Shown here: piece by piece, positions 53,773 through 64,000 of the stretch
Numbering within the stretch: the first letter of the stretch is position 1
Layout: every line of letters begins with the position of its first letter
Source of the DNA: Dysidea avara
Taxonomy: Eukaryota > Porifera > Demospongiae > Dictyoceratida > Dysideidae
Assembly (NCBI RefSeq): GCF_963678975.1
Contig: NC_089281.1
Coordinates: 29,563,616 to 29,627,615 of the forward strand
DNA length: 64,000 nucleotides
Direction of reading: 5' to 3'
The notes under the pieces: generated by a model
What the model saw: only the letters and a program-made list of their open reading frames with translations
Told to the model about the DNA's origin: nothing
Database searches by the model: none
Program-made: the position numbers and the translations under genes

Positions 53773-56700
53773 ATGGCTAGGTTTTCGAGGATATTTCGCG
53801 GTAGGTGTTCAAAATGGCACAAGTGCGTCCCTAAGTCACTGCGGCTGATGTTGTTGGCTGTCTGCTCGCTGTCACAAACCCCGGACGCTCGTTTCATGGA
53901 TTGTGCAGGGTCCGCATTCGACTCGACTTTGAACGTTCTCGAGCGTGGAGTATGGTTAATCGGACTGGTATGCTGCTATTATAATTTGTGTATGATATAA
54001 TTTGTATGTGAAAAATTTTTTGAAAAATTGTATGTAGTTAGAATGTGTATGCTTATAGAGTATTGGCATTTGTAGTTATAATATGATTATGATAATTCCA
54101 TAAAAAGAGATGAATTGTTGGCCTGAGTAAGGCTCCTTAATTGCTGTGATTTATTGTATTCACATAAGACGTATCTGATGAGTTAAGGCCAGGCTAAGTT
54201 GATCCATATCATGGTACCTTTGTGGTCCCATGGCAACTTGTGAGAATTTTGATCATCAAAAGTTTGCCTTGATTTCTTGATTTCATCTCTTGATACATTA
54301 GTAATTTCTTGTGTTCCAAAAAAAGTTACCCTTGAAGGTGTGATTGCCACTTCTGTGGACACCTTGATTGCTTGATTCACTGTGTAGTTGCTTGATTGGA
54401 TTTTGATCCCTGCAGTCACACAGACAGTAGACTATCCCTTGCATGTATGGTAGTCTCCACAAAGTTAGTCACGTCACCTCTGTGTCATGTCACATGACCT
54501 CTGTGTCATGACTAGTCCTCATGAAAAGCAAGCAGTATCTTGGATGATCAGTATTCAATGATTTTTCAAACAACACAAGACCGCAATGACATGCACCTAC
54601 TAGTATAGATGGTTAACTGGTGTAGGGACAAATCCTACTTGTTGTCCGAGGTTTGGTAGCAGGTCACTTTGAAGTCGTTGCTAGGTGGATTTTTAAGAAT
54701 TGGTAAGGCTTGGTAAATTGACACAAATTCACCAATTAGGTTTTAATTGCAATTGGCTGCTACTTTGGTGATAAAATTTCTGATAGCTGTTGTTTGACTG
54801 AACTATTAGACTGTCTTCCTCCCTTCCATCTGCAGGGTATGTACTGTATGAGACAAATTTTTGGTGGGAGGAACGATTTGGTGATTTAGCTCTTGGGGAA
54901 AATTGACTGTTACTATTACCCAAGTTTTTATTATGATACAGCAGGTGGCCCAACAACACTTATTGGACCGAAAATGTGGCAAGTCAATAAATCTGCCACC
55001 GTCAATTTTCTCCCAAGTAAATTTTGTCTTGTAAGGTAGTAATTTTGTTTCTTTTTAACTAGTTTTGTTTTTGTCTGGTCACCGTTGGGGTCACAACGGT
55101 AGTTACAACATTCTACAAGTATGCCATGCCCATCATGTGGATGGGGAATGGTCTGGTGTTCACACTCTACATGGTGTATGGACATTATCTACTTGTCAAT
55201 ATTGTGTTCCATTATTACATGGGAGTCTTCACAAACCCGGGGAATCCCCCAAAGGTAATTATTGATGATGTTAATAAATTATGCTGAATATTTTGTATAT
55301 GTAAAATTTGATGTGTGCAATGATCAACTAGTGTGTTTGTAGGATTGACATGAGCTTACATGAGCAAAAATTGTCAACAACGTTTACAAGCATAAAGATT
55401 TACAGTAAAGATCTATGCTGCAAATTTGTTGTCTAAAACCAGAATGGTCTTGTTGTTAATTTTCATGTGGTTAGAGACCTAGCCCAAGAGCTGACCCCTT
55501 GGATGCTAATTCATAGGATTTAGAGGATTTAGTACTAAATAAAACATTCATCATGGTGTGTGTATTTACTACAGATTTGCTGTTCGTTAAAAGTATTTAA
55601 CTGTTTTGTATCATTGAGTAGTTACCACATCAAATGATTAGTTGTACTACAAGTGACTATTGAGCAACTTTATAAGTTAGTGACTTATTGTATTATGAGT
55701 CATGTGAGCTATTTAATTAAAACTGTCTAGTTGAACATTTTGGATGACAACAATAATCGATAACACAGCGCTCTGTCATTTTCTGACCCAAAATCGCTTT
55801 GTGTTTGTAACCTACCATTGGCCAACCACTAAATTATAAATCCTTTCCCTCAAAACTATTTAGTAGTATGCATTACAAACTTACTGCAGTTTACCTCAAA
55901 ACACAAAGTGATTGTTCTATTAGATTATTTTGTAGTTAGAGTATTCAAACAATTCTCTGTTTATAAAACGAGATTGGTTTTCATTTATGTTTGCTTAACC
56001 AAGATAATCCACTGTACATACAAAATTTAAGGGACTTAAATTTTGTACTTATTTACCGTATAGAGGGAAACTTTGGCGGGGAAAACTTGGCGATTTGCTA
56101 CAAATTTGCCAAAGTTTTAACCCGCCAATTACTTGTAGCACTCAGATTAGCATATTTATAACTAAACAATTATTTCGCCAAATGCAATTTAGCTTGCCAT
56201 TCGCCATAGTTTACCCCCGCCAAAGTTTCCCTCTATACGGTAGTTGTCTGAGAATTTTTGTGCTCTGCAAGGTTTATTCAATGTGTGAAAAAAATGAGCG
56301 ATATTTGTAAAAATGTAACTTCGTCTGTGAAATCTGTACCTCAAAACTGTTATTTGTTACTGTGAGGGAATGTAGTAACACTCTAATAGAATACTCACTA
56401 TTATCCAGGTTGCTGGGTTTGATCCTTACAACAGTAAACTACAGAAGGGTTGGAGAGTGTGTTATCAATGTGAGTACCATGTGATCACTAGGGTATGTGT
56501 CTTATTCTAACTCTTTCAGGTGAACAACCGAAGCCACCTCGAGCTCACCACTGTCGAGTGTGCAACAAGTAAGTTGTGAAACCTGACAAGACCACCTCAT
56601 TATAGTGACCATGTCAAGTAAGTCCCAAACATAGCTAAGGTGTACTTCATCACCTCATTAATAAGACCACCTCATTATAGTGACCATGTCAAGTAAGTCC

Positions 56701-59700
56701 CAAACATAGCTAAGGTGTACTTCATGATCTCATTAATAACACCACCTCATTATAGTGACCATGTCAAGTAGGTCCCAAACATAGCTAAGGTGTACTTCAT
56801 CACCTCATTAATAACACCACCTCATTATAGTGACCATGTCAAGTAAGTCCCAAACATAGCTAAGGTGTACTTCATGACCTCATTAATAACACCACCTCAT
56901 TATAGTGACCATGTCAAGTAAGTCCCAAACATAGCTAAAGTGCACTTCATGACCTCATTAATAAGACCACCTCATTATAGTGACCATGTCAAGTAAGTCC
57001 CAAACATAGCTAAGGTGTACTTCATGACCTCATTAATAACACCACCTCATTATAGTGACCATGTCAAGTAGGTCCCAAACATAACTAAAGTGCACTTCAT
57101 CACCTCATTAATAAGACCACCTCATTATAGTGACCATGTCAAGTAGGTCCCAAACATAGCTAAGGTGTACTTCATGACCTCATTAATAACACCACCTCAT
57201 TATAGTGACCATGTCAAGTAGGTCCCAAACATAACTAAAGTGCACTTCATGACCTCATTAATAAGACCACCTCATTATAGTGACCATGTCAGTAGGTCCC
57301 AAACATAGCTAAGGTGTACTTCATGACCTCATTAATAACACCACCTCATTATAGTGACCATGTCAAGTAAGTCCCAAACATAGCTAAGGTGTACTTCATG
57401 ACCTCATTAATAACACCACCTCATTATAGTGACCATGTCAAGTAAGTCCCAAACATAGCTAAGGTGTACTTCATGACCTCATTAATAGGAAACTGTCCAG
57501 GGTAGACCTGATTTATACATTGAGTCACCGTTTTATCACTTAGCATTCCATTCAATTACTCTTATAGAGTGTACACCTAACCTTTTCTAATTGAACACTC
57601 ACGTGTTAGGGTGATTACTGTGTTAGCTTTTGCCAAATTGTTTTTTCTATCCAATAGCTTTTCTGTAATATAAAAATGAACTTATAATTCAGAAGACTTT
57701 ATAAACAACCCTCGACTTCCTGTTGTATATATTGTATTGGAGTACTTTTGAGGGTGTGTACATTATAAGCATGTGTTCTATGTACAGACCATTAGTGTGT
57801 TTCCTTGTATACAGGTGTGTATTAAAGATGGACCACCATTGTCGTATCCTTACTACTATCACTACTGATTGTGGTTTTGAGTTTTTGTTTTCTGTTTTGT
57901 CATTTCCTTGACACACTATAGCGTGGTTGTTCAATTGTGTTGGCCATTACAATCATCGATACTTCATGTTGTTCATGGTCTTCATGTGGCTTGGGACAAT
58001 GTTTGTAGTCAACTGTCTTTGGAGAAGAGCTCTGTATTTCCTTAATAGAGAACAGGTTAGTTCAGTAGGGAAAATTTCTGGCAGTATAGAAAATTCTACG
58101 TTCATAAATACAGCAGAACCTCTGGTACCCCCCTTACTATTATTTATTGTTACAAAGATTGATAGAGCAGTCAACCACTCTATTTGAACAATCATCATTA
58201 TGTTTCTTTTAAAAAAACTGCTGTAGCACAGTAAAATTGTCATTTCAGATGTGAAAAATTTTCCTGGGTGATCATACAAAATGGCATCTATGCCTGATGC
58301 ATGCTTCAAACTTTACTGTGTAACCGTCCATTGCCTAGTTGTCACTCTTGGGCCTTCTGCACTACTCTCTTTTGAATTAAGAAAAGTCCTCCATAAAGGA
58401 CAAAGATTATGGTCGCGGTTCCTTACCTTGGAAACCTGTGTTGTAGTAAATATACGCCAGATATTCTTGGTCCAGGGGCCTTCATTCCTCCACTGAATGT
58501 TGCGAGGGTGTTCTTCCAGTGATTAGAAATTTTCATCAATAATCTCTTTGTCAGTGTAAAAATTCACAATTTTGTACTATAGGTATGTGTGCACTTTCAT
58601 TTTTTTATCTTGCAGACAACAATACCATCATTACTTCAAGGCTATGGATTTGTAAGTGTTTGTTAATGTGTTTACTGTTTTGTCTTTGTAAATTATGAGG
58701 CGTAAAATTTGATGAACCCATCATTACAGTTGAGACATTCAATCAACTGTGATAAGCATTTCTTTAAATTTCATTGGAACCTGTTAATATGGACACTTGA
58801 GGACACCTACATAATCCAGACACTCAGTTAAGGTCCCTTAGTACATAGGACAGCTTGATGATTAGGACACTATTGGTTACTCTCAAGGTGTCCGTATTAC
58901 GCTGGTCCCACTGCTAACTAATAAGTTCTTTGTGATTCTCTTTTTACCTGCTGTAGGATTCAGTTCTAGAAGACCAATCTCAATTTCCTCGTCATGGTGA
59001 CTACGAAGAGCTACTAGTGTTGTTGGTGTTCTTTGTGTGTTTTGCTGTTACCATAGCGTTACTAATGTTGGGTGGTTGGCATGTATACCTCATCACTGTG
59101 GCTGAGACGTCTATTGAAGTACACATCAACCGCAATGAGTTGAAACAACACCGGAAAAATGGCAAAGTGAGTGTGAGCAGTGTAAACCTTTGTTGAAGGA
59201 CACCAGTAGATTGTAAATGAGTAGGAACACAAGCCCAGTTATTTACCCTTTGAACTACTATACATACTGTATGGGTCTGAGAATTGTAGTTGTAATCCAA
59301 CTATCAATTTTAGAGCTAAAGACATATGGGATCAGATCTGTTTGAGTTTAAATATTCATTGTTGTTTTTTAATTGAGAGAATCCTATAGAGTCCCTGTCC
59401 ATTTACAATACATAAGATATTTTGGGAATTTTTTATATAGTTCACGTTGTATAGAAATTGAGGGTCCAGTTGTCAGTGTTTGTGTGTATTCTATGATAGA
59501 CTTTTACCAACATCTACCATCACGGTTATATCCACAACTGGAGAATGTTTTTAGGGCTAGCTAATGGAAGGTTAGTAGTGTGTGTGTGTCATTTGACCTT
59601 CTTTAATAAATAGCCACCTGCTGTGTGATAAGGTCACCTGTTTGAATGTGTTATTTGTGTACAAAGTGACCTTCTTAATGTAGCCAGGTTCAGTCATTTA

Positions 59701-61330
59701 TGTTATGTTCATTTATATCAGGAGCTTTCGGCGCGAAGGAGCGTGATACTAGTGGTTCCAACATTTGACTAATTACTTAAACCTCAGTCCATGTAGGGCA
59801 TTCATCCTATATTCACTGCTACTCAGTGGTTTATTGCATCATCACTTTTAAGCTGTTAATTTTCAAAGGAAGCCATGATGAGTCTAAGTACTTGTGTGCT
59901 ATTTGTAAACTAAAAGAGACTGAACAACTCTTAACAATGAACTAAGTAGCCATATGTTTTGTAAGCTCTCTGTGCTGTACTGAGGACCAGAAACAGAGCT
60001 GTGTTGAAATAATTCTTTTAATTACCCTACCAGTATTACTGACACTCTATGGCTGCATATTAACTGCTAGCACCTGTTAACATAACCAAGCACAGCCCAG
60101 GAAATTACTGCTCTCTTTATAAGGACATGTTTCATTAACAAAAGATAGAACACAGCTATATCCTGAGTGTTACGCTCCTTCTAAGCTCCTGTTTATATAA
60201 TAGGACTTGATTTTCATGAAGTTTGTGTTTCCATAAATTGTTATCTATCAAGTTGAAACTGTCCAATGGGCTGAAGTGTTTTCCCTTAATAACTGCATCA
60301 GGCTTCTTACTTGAGAAATTTTAACTGTTGGCCTTTCTGTAAGATGTGTTCCACAGTTTAGAATAATTGTTGTACCAATATTGATTTTGGTCAGTTAGTG
60401 CACAAACAAATTGTGTGTTTGGCTTTGAAGTTAAATATTTACAGTACACACCAGTAGTGATATCAAACATGCCAGTCTACACCATCATTTAGTTCCAAAA
60501 TGGACAGGTGTTAATTGCTATAACTAATGCATTGTATATATAGTTCCAAATGAAAATTTAGATTTTTGATAGGTATCGTAAAAGGTACAACTTTCACTGA
60601 ATGTATAGCTACATAATAGTTATACGGGCATAATGCGGAGTCTATGAAATTTATAAACCCGAAGGCCTGGGCTGTAGTGCACGAGCGAAGCGAGGGCGCT
60701 ACTAAGGGCCTGAGGGTTTATAAATTTCATAGACTCCACATTGTGCCCGTATAACTGCTTTAGACTCTATTTCACATTACACTCAGATTACTTACCTCAT
60801 CCACGGCTATTTCTGCTGTAGGCTCGGCAAAAGCGACTGGTTTTCTTACGATAATACTAGCGCCATGGCAACTATGCGTCCTTACGTGACTAAATAATCG
60901 CACTCGTTAAATCACTGCACGTGAATAATGCATAGCGATTGGACAAACCCGAATTTGAGCATATGTCATATTGTGCTTGAAGGCGTGGAGTATATTAGAA
61001 AACAAGGTGGAGTATATGAGATTTATTACCCACCCAAAACAGCCTAAATAGAGTCTAATTTGTACATATTGAGATGGTGACATGTTGAAGAGACATTAAC
61101 TGTTTAGTGAACAGTTAGCCAGCCATACACCTCTCTAAAAAGACCATTCCCTAGCTTACACAGCAACTTATCTGTGTGAATGTGAAAGTTACTTCTTGTT
61201 ACAAGTTACTTCTTGTTACAGGTCATTTTTGAGACATGTGATACTCCCATCATGCCACAAGCCAATTGGAAATGGAATGGAATGGTTTGACACCAAGGAA
61301 CACTGTTACGCTGTCAGCGATACAGTATAA
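53773..61330 (+). CDS. ZDHHC16: ZDHHC16, DHHC-type palmitoyltransferase
   Basis: Exons: 53773-53967, 55063-55254, 56409-56469, 56520-56568, 57815-57843, 57922-58055, 58616-58651, 58957-59166, 59500-59570, 61222-61330; 361 aa (human 377), phases consistent. Order: N-terminal VLERGVWLIG, two membrane segments with VFHYYMGVFTNPGNPP, a cysteine-rich domain CYQCEQPKPPRAHHCRVC then CVLKMDHHCPW (catalytic Asp-His-His-Cys at 172-175), NCVGHYNHRYF, two further membrane segments, then AETSIEVHIN, HNWRMFLGL and HVILPSCHKPIGNGMEW, which matches the ZDHHC16 C-terminus and separates it from other DHHC enzymes. ZDHHC16 (Aph2) S-acylates membrane-associated proteins at the ER/Golgi. All zinc ligands appear intact. 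It starts 170 bp after the CCT7 stop codon. Confidence 0.95.
56054..56242. mobile_element. TIR element, 189 bp (ends TACCGTATAGAGGGAAAC)
   Basis: Ends TACCGTATAGAGGGAAACTT and AAGTTTCCCTCTATACGGTA are exact inverted repeats, extending into CTTTGGCGGG and CCCGCCAAAG. Occupies the ZDHHC16 intron 55255-56408. Confidence 0.9.
56590..57490 (-). repeat. 75-bp minisatellite, array 2 (about 12 units)
   Basis: CCTCATTATAGTGACCATG recurs every 75 bp (56594, 56669 and onward) for about 900 bp. Two unit variants, AAGTAAGTCC and AAGTAGGTCC, and ATAAGACC and ATAACACC are mixed along it. It is the reverse complement of array 1. It fills most of the ZDHHC16 intron 56569-57814, starting about 25 bp from the donor. 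Confidence 0.97.
58775..58915. mobile_element. GGACAC-type MITE in ZDHHC16 intron
   Basis: Runs from AACCTGTTAATATGGACACT to AAGGTGTCCGTATTACG; inverted ends and the same internal order (CCTACATAATCCAGACACT) as 905-1035. Confidence 0.7.
59571..61221. other. Last ZDHHC16 intron, 1.65 kb, no gene seen
   Basis: Contains the hairpin element 60618-60756; the rest shows no exon I can support. The ends fit a phase-2 junction (AG|G) between 59570 and 61222. Confidence 0.6.
60618..60756. mobile_element. Hairpin element with CGAGCGAAGCGAGG core
   Basis: Arms AGTTATACGGGCATAATG and CATTGTGCCCGTATAACT with further complementarity through TCTATGAAATTTATAAACCC. The loop holds GCACGAGCGAAGCGAGGGCG, unusually GC-rich for the window. 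Confidence 0.8.
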
Positions 61331-61356
61331 TTTTTTTTTATAATTTTTAAATACAA

Positions 61357-61362
61357 AATAAA
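61357..61362 (+). terminator. Poly(A) signal of ZDHHC16
   Basis: AATAAA 27 bp after the stop codon (61328-61330). The DUF924-type gene ends 62 bp further on the other strand. Confidence 0.6.
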
Positions 61363-61423
61363 TCATTTGACCAGTAATAAAAATATAAAATACAATTACT
61401 CATTCATACACACACACAGTACT

Positions 61424-63623
61424 TCATGCTGAAAGATAAATTGCTTCTTGTCTCGTACTGGGTCTTTGTAACAGTTTATTTCTCTCGGGATAACGTCCAA
61501 ATGTTGCTATGGTGTTGTAGTGACGAAGAGATACCTTATGAAGGAGTTTAAATTAATTTTATTGTAGTGTGTGTAGTGTATGTTAGAGTATAACACAACT
61601 CCTCATATCCATCTCATCCTACCTGTTGAAATCTCTTGGATATCTCAACTACAGAAGGTGGGCTCTGGTAAACAATGTCATTGTAAACGATGACAAATCT
61701 ATTTATAGAAATACCTCCTGAACTATTTCCTTATATAGAGCTAAACACCTCTCCTGGATTTCCATGTTTTCAGCATGTATCAGAGGCATGTAAAACTGAC
61801 ACCTTCACGTATGTCAAACCTTATCATTGTTAGTGTCAGTGACACTCAAACCTTGCAAACAGTGATAGCTTCTTGTCCATTCCTTTGTCAATGGCCTCCA
61901 GGCATATTTGTAGTGCCAATTTGTCACCAGACCATGCCCTGAGGGTAAGATAGGTGACCAAGTCCCCTAAGCTATGGGACGCACACACACATACACACTA
62001 CTTGGTAAACAGTATAGAATGTCCACCTGAACTTTGTAGTGTCTCAATGTTAAACACTGCTATGATAATATTATACTAAAATTGCATAACTTGGCTTCTT
62101 TGGGGTGTTTGTTACTTTCTATAAAAATTCCTATAATATTTGTTAATATAAACACGTCAAATTCCTGTCTTGATTATGCTGTTTAGGTCAGGAGTCAGGA
62201 TAACTACACTAAAAACATTTCTGATATAACAATTGATAGTGTTACCAACTAATCACACAATGATACTGTGGAACCTGTCATAAAAAGGATACCTTGATAA
62301 TCAGGACAACATGGTCCTATACATACTATTATTAATTAAAGTCAACTTGAAATGTTTGGGAATTCCATTGTACTGTACTCACAAGTTAAATTTGACACAG
62401 TACATGTCATGTGACTAACACACCAACTAACAGACTACTTTTCCCTCACTTCATGTTGTTACGGTAGATATTTCTCGTGAACTGGTCCAACAAGATGATC
62501 AGGGCCAAGCAGGAATGATGTTCACCACACCTATACAATATTAAGAATGTACAATAAGAGATTTATCTGATCTCAGCCAATTAACGCAAGTGACTGTCTC
62601 TGCAAAAAACAATTCACACAAGCATACCATTTTATTTTACAAAATATATGTGAAAAATTCATGATACAAAGAGAAAAAGAATAGAGTTATAATTGAGCCA
62701 TTACTCAGGCAAGCTACCGTTAAACCTATCACTTGCCTTCTCCTTGAGACTTCTAATAGCTTTGTGTGGTTTCTGTAGCCCACAAACAAGCCAAATTCTA
62801 ATCTGTACACCAATTCAAACAAAGGTTGTGCACGTGGCTGCAAAATTAAGTGCCTGTAGTTTATATACAATCAATTTCTTTGCTCTTCCTACTGTCTAGC
62901 ACTATAATCTACTCACCACAATAGGCTGAAACTTTGTAATCCATTACACTGTAGATTAGGTTGAGACAAAACTATATGCTATTCAATTTTAGTACTTCAT
63001 AGCTCCTGTGTGTTCTATTAGAGTAATTGAACAGGGCACTTTTAGCTTCAGTTATCACAAACACCAGTGTTTGGATGGCTGAGGAACTATTGTACTTAAT
63101 TTCTACAAAATGTTGCAACATATTATTCTATTTCTGTTTTGATTTCATAAATGCTTTGGTCAGTAAAATTAACCCGCCAAAATATGTTAATGCTCATGCA
63201 CTAGTCAAAATGGTGCAAAATTCCATGACATTGTATGTCACGAGTGATATAATAAATATGTGCAAATTTGACTACACCAATTAAGCTGAACTTTAACTAC
63301 AAGTCTGTACGACGTATCTTCAGTGCAAATATCAGAAATGTGATGTACCATATAATTTAGTAACAGCAGCTGTCTGTTAAGTTGATCATCTGGTAAATTA
63401 CACTCAACATAGTTGAATATTTGCAAGGTTCAAAATTCAAGTTTCCTTGGTTTAGCTAAGAGCTGAATTGCAGGCTCAATGTGATATGCACTAAATCATT
63501 TGTACACTCTCAAGTCAAACAAACAAGTACTATACCACTATACCAGGTTTCAGTGTATTCTCCTTGCAGAGCAAGCTCAACTGTTTTGCTGAAATGTTCT
63601 TTGATGTAGGAATCTGTTTCAAC
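61424..63623 (-). CDS. DUF924-family protein (5' end not found)
   Basis: Exons (minus): 63623-63544, 62530-62450, 61938-61852, 61802-61715, 61664-61623, 61534-61424; phases consistent, 162 codons to the stop. Matches the DUF924 (PF06041) order: a helix YIKEHFSKTVELALQGEY then Trp, the core LALIILLDQFTRNIYR, LALQICLEAIDKGMD, FYMPLIHAEN, and the C-terminal signature RHYNTIATFGRYPERNKLL followed by RPSTRQEAIYL. DUF924 proteins are helical, of unknown function, common in bacteria, fungi and plants. The usual N-terminal segment (about 20-30 residues ending in a Trp-Phe) was not found up to 64000 and probably lies beyond the edge or in an unrecognised exon. Tail-to-tail with ZDHHC16, 93 bp between stop codons. 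Confidence 0.85.
62531..63543. other. Intron of the DUF924 gene, no gene seen
   Basis: No splice-consistent coding block. Open frames at 62637-62870 and 63027-63284 have no recognisable homology. A TGTTCTATTAGAGTAAT motif is at 63012-63028. Confidence 0.55.
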
Positions 63624-64000
63624 CTTCAAAAATGAATATACTTAATTTTCTAGTTAATAGTAGGGATGCCAAAACCCCACAAAAATTACAGAATTTCTTG
63701 TAAATTTCATTAAACAGTGGCACAATGAGTTGAGTGTCCGGCAGACAGTTTAGGTACTAGATTTTAGTGATGACATGCAGATGGTCAAGGTAGTGCCCAG
63801 CAAAAACGATCCTGTAGGTCTCCTGCGTGTGTAAGCCTGTTAGATCCCTCCCTAGAAAATGTATGGAAGATAACAGCAGGCTAGTTTTGTCAATCGCTAC
63901 ATACTAGTACATAGAACAGTGTTCTAGTTTATTGATAGGGTGGTTTTCAGTCAGTGCAAAATGCAACTTGAGTGCCTGTATTAGTTTTTTTTGGCAATGC
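63624..64000. other. Right edge, nothing recognised
   Basis: Upstream side of the DUF924 gene. I see no exon with DUF924 N-terminal features and no repeat from the families above. Confidence 0.5.

Noticed and set aside
58281-58496. 71-codon open frame between ZDHHC16 exons
   Set aside because: Not in phase with exons 57922-58055 and 58616-58651, which join directly, and no family match.

Overview
This is nuclear DNA from an animal. Genes lie on both strands, are split into many short exons by GT-AG introns (the smallest I can place is 45 bp, 1387-1431), and sit close together. Introns carry (CA)n microsatellites and short inverted-repeat transposons. The protein set (COE/EBF factor, Nanos, shootin, CFAP58, ENO4-type enolase) is metazoan. 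The compact, AT-rich, intron-dense style fits an early-branching lineage, most likely a demosponge; that placement is inference. All exon chains were assembled by hand from homology, splice signals and reading-frame continuity. Each complete chain sums to a whole number of codons.

Layout: (1) 1-212, minus: 5' end of a NUP214-like nucleoporin, running off the left edge. (2) 333-14141, plus: a PTCD3 (mS39) homologue whose frame continues into three hnRNP-H/F/GRSF1-like quasi-RRM domains, an apparent fusion. Its intron 2028-7449 is packed with mobile elements. (3) 14142-17972: gene-free, repeat-rich. (4) 17973-23303, minus: CFAP58, 20 exons. (5) 23540-27012, plus: ENO4-like enolase, head-to-head with CFAP58. 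(6) 27329-28012, plus: intronless nanos. (7) 28402-40441, plus: shootin-1-like gene with a long acidic tail. (8) 40592-44970, minus: EBF/COE transcription factor. (9) 45426-53603, plus: CCT7, head-to-head with EBF. (10) 53773-61330, plus: ZDHHC16 palmitoyltransferase. (11) 61424 to at least 63623, minus: a DUF924-family gene, 5' end not found.

How the genes relate: CFAP58 and ENO4 both serve cilia/sperm flagella and share a 236-bp gap as a likely two-way promoter. NUP214/PTCD3 and EBF/CCT7 are also divergent pairs. Six of the ten named families (ZDHHC16, CFAP58, ENO4, SHTN1, NANOS1, EBF3) have human members on chromosome 10q24-q26, with ENO4 and SHTN1 neighbours there. The window therefore looks like a fragment of an ancient animal linkage group. 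The strongest candidate for something undescribed is the mS39-quasiRRM fusion, joining a mitoribosomal PPR protein to a domain type known from the mitochondrial RNA-granule protein GRSF1.

Repeats: six long (CA/TG)n arrays; a 75-bp minisatellite at three loci plus a degenerate trace; at least ten inverted-repeat (MITE-like) families, several with two or more copies here.
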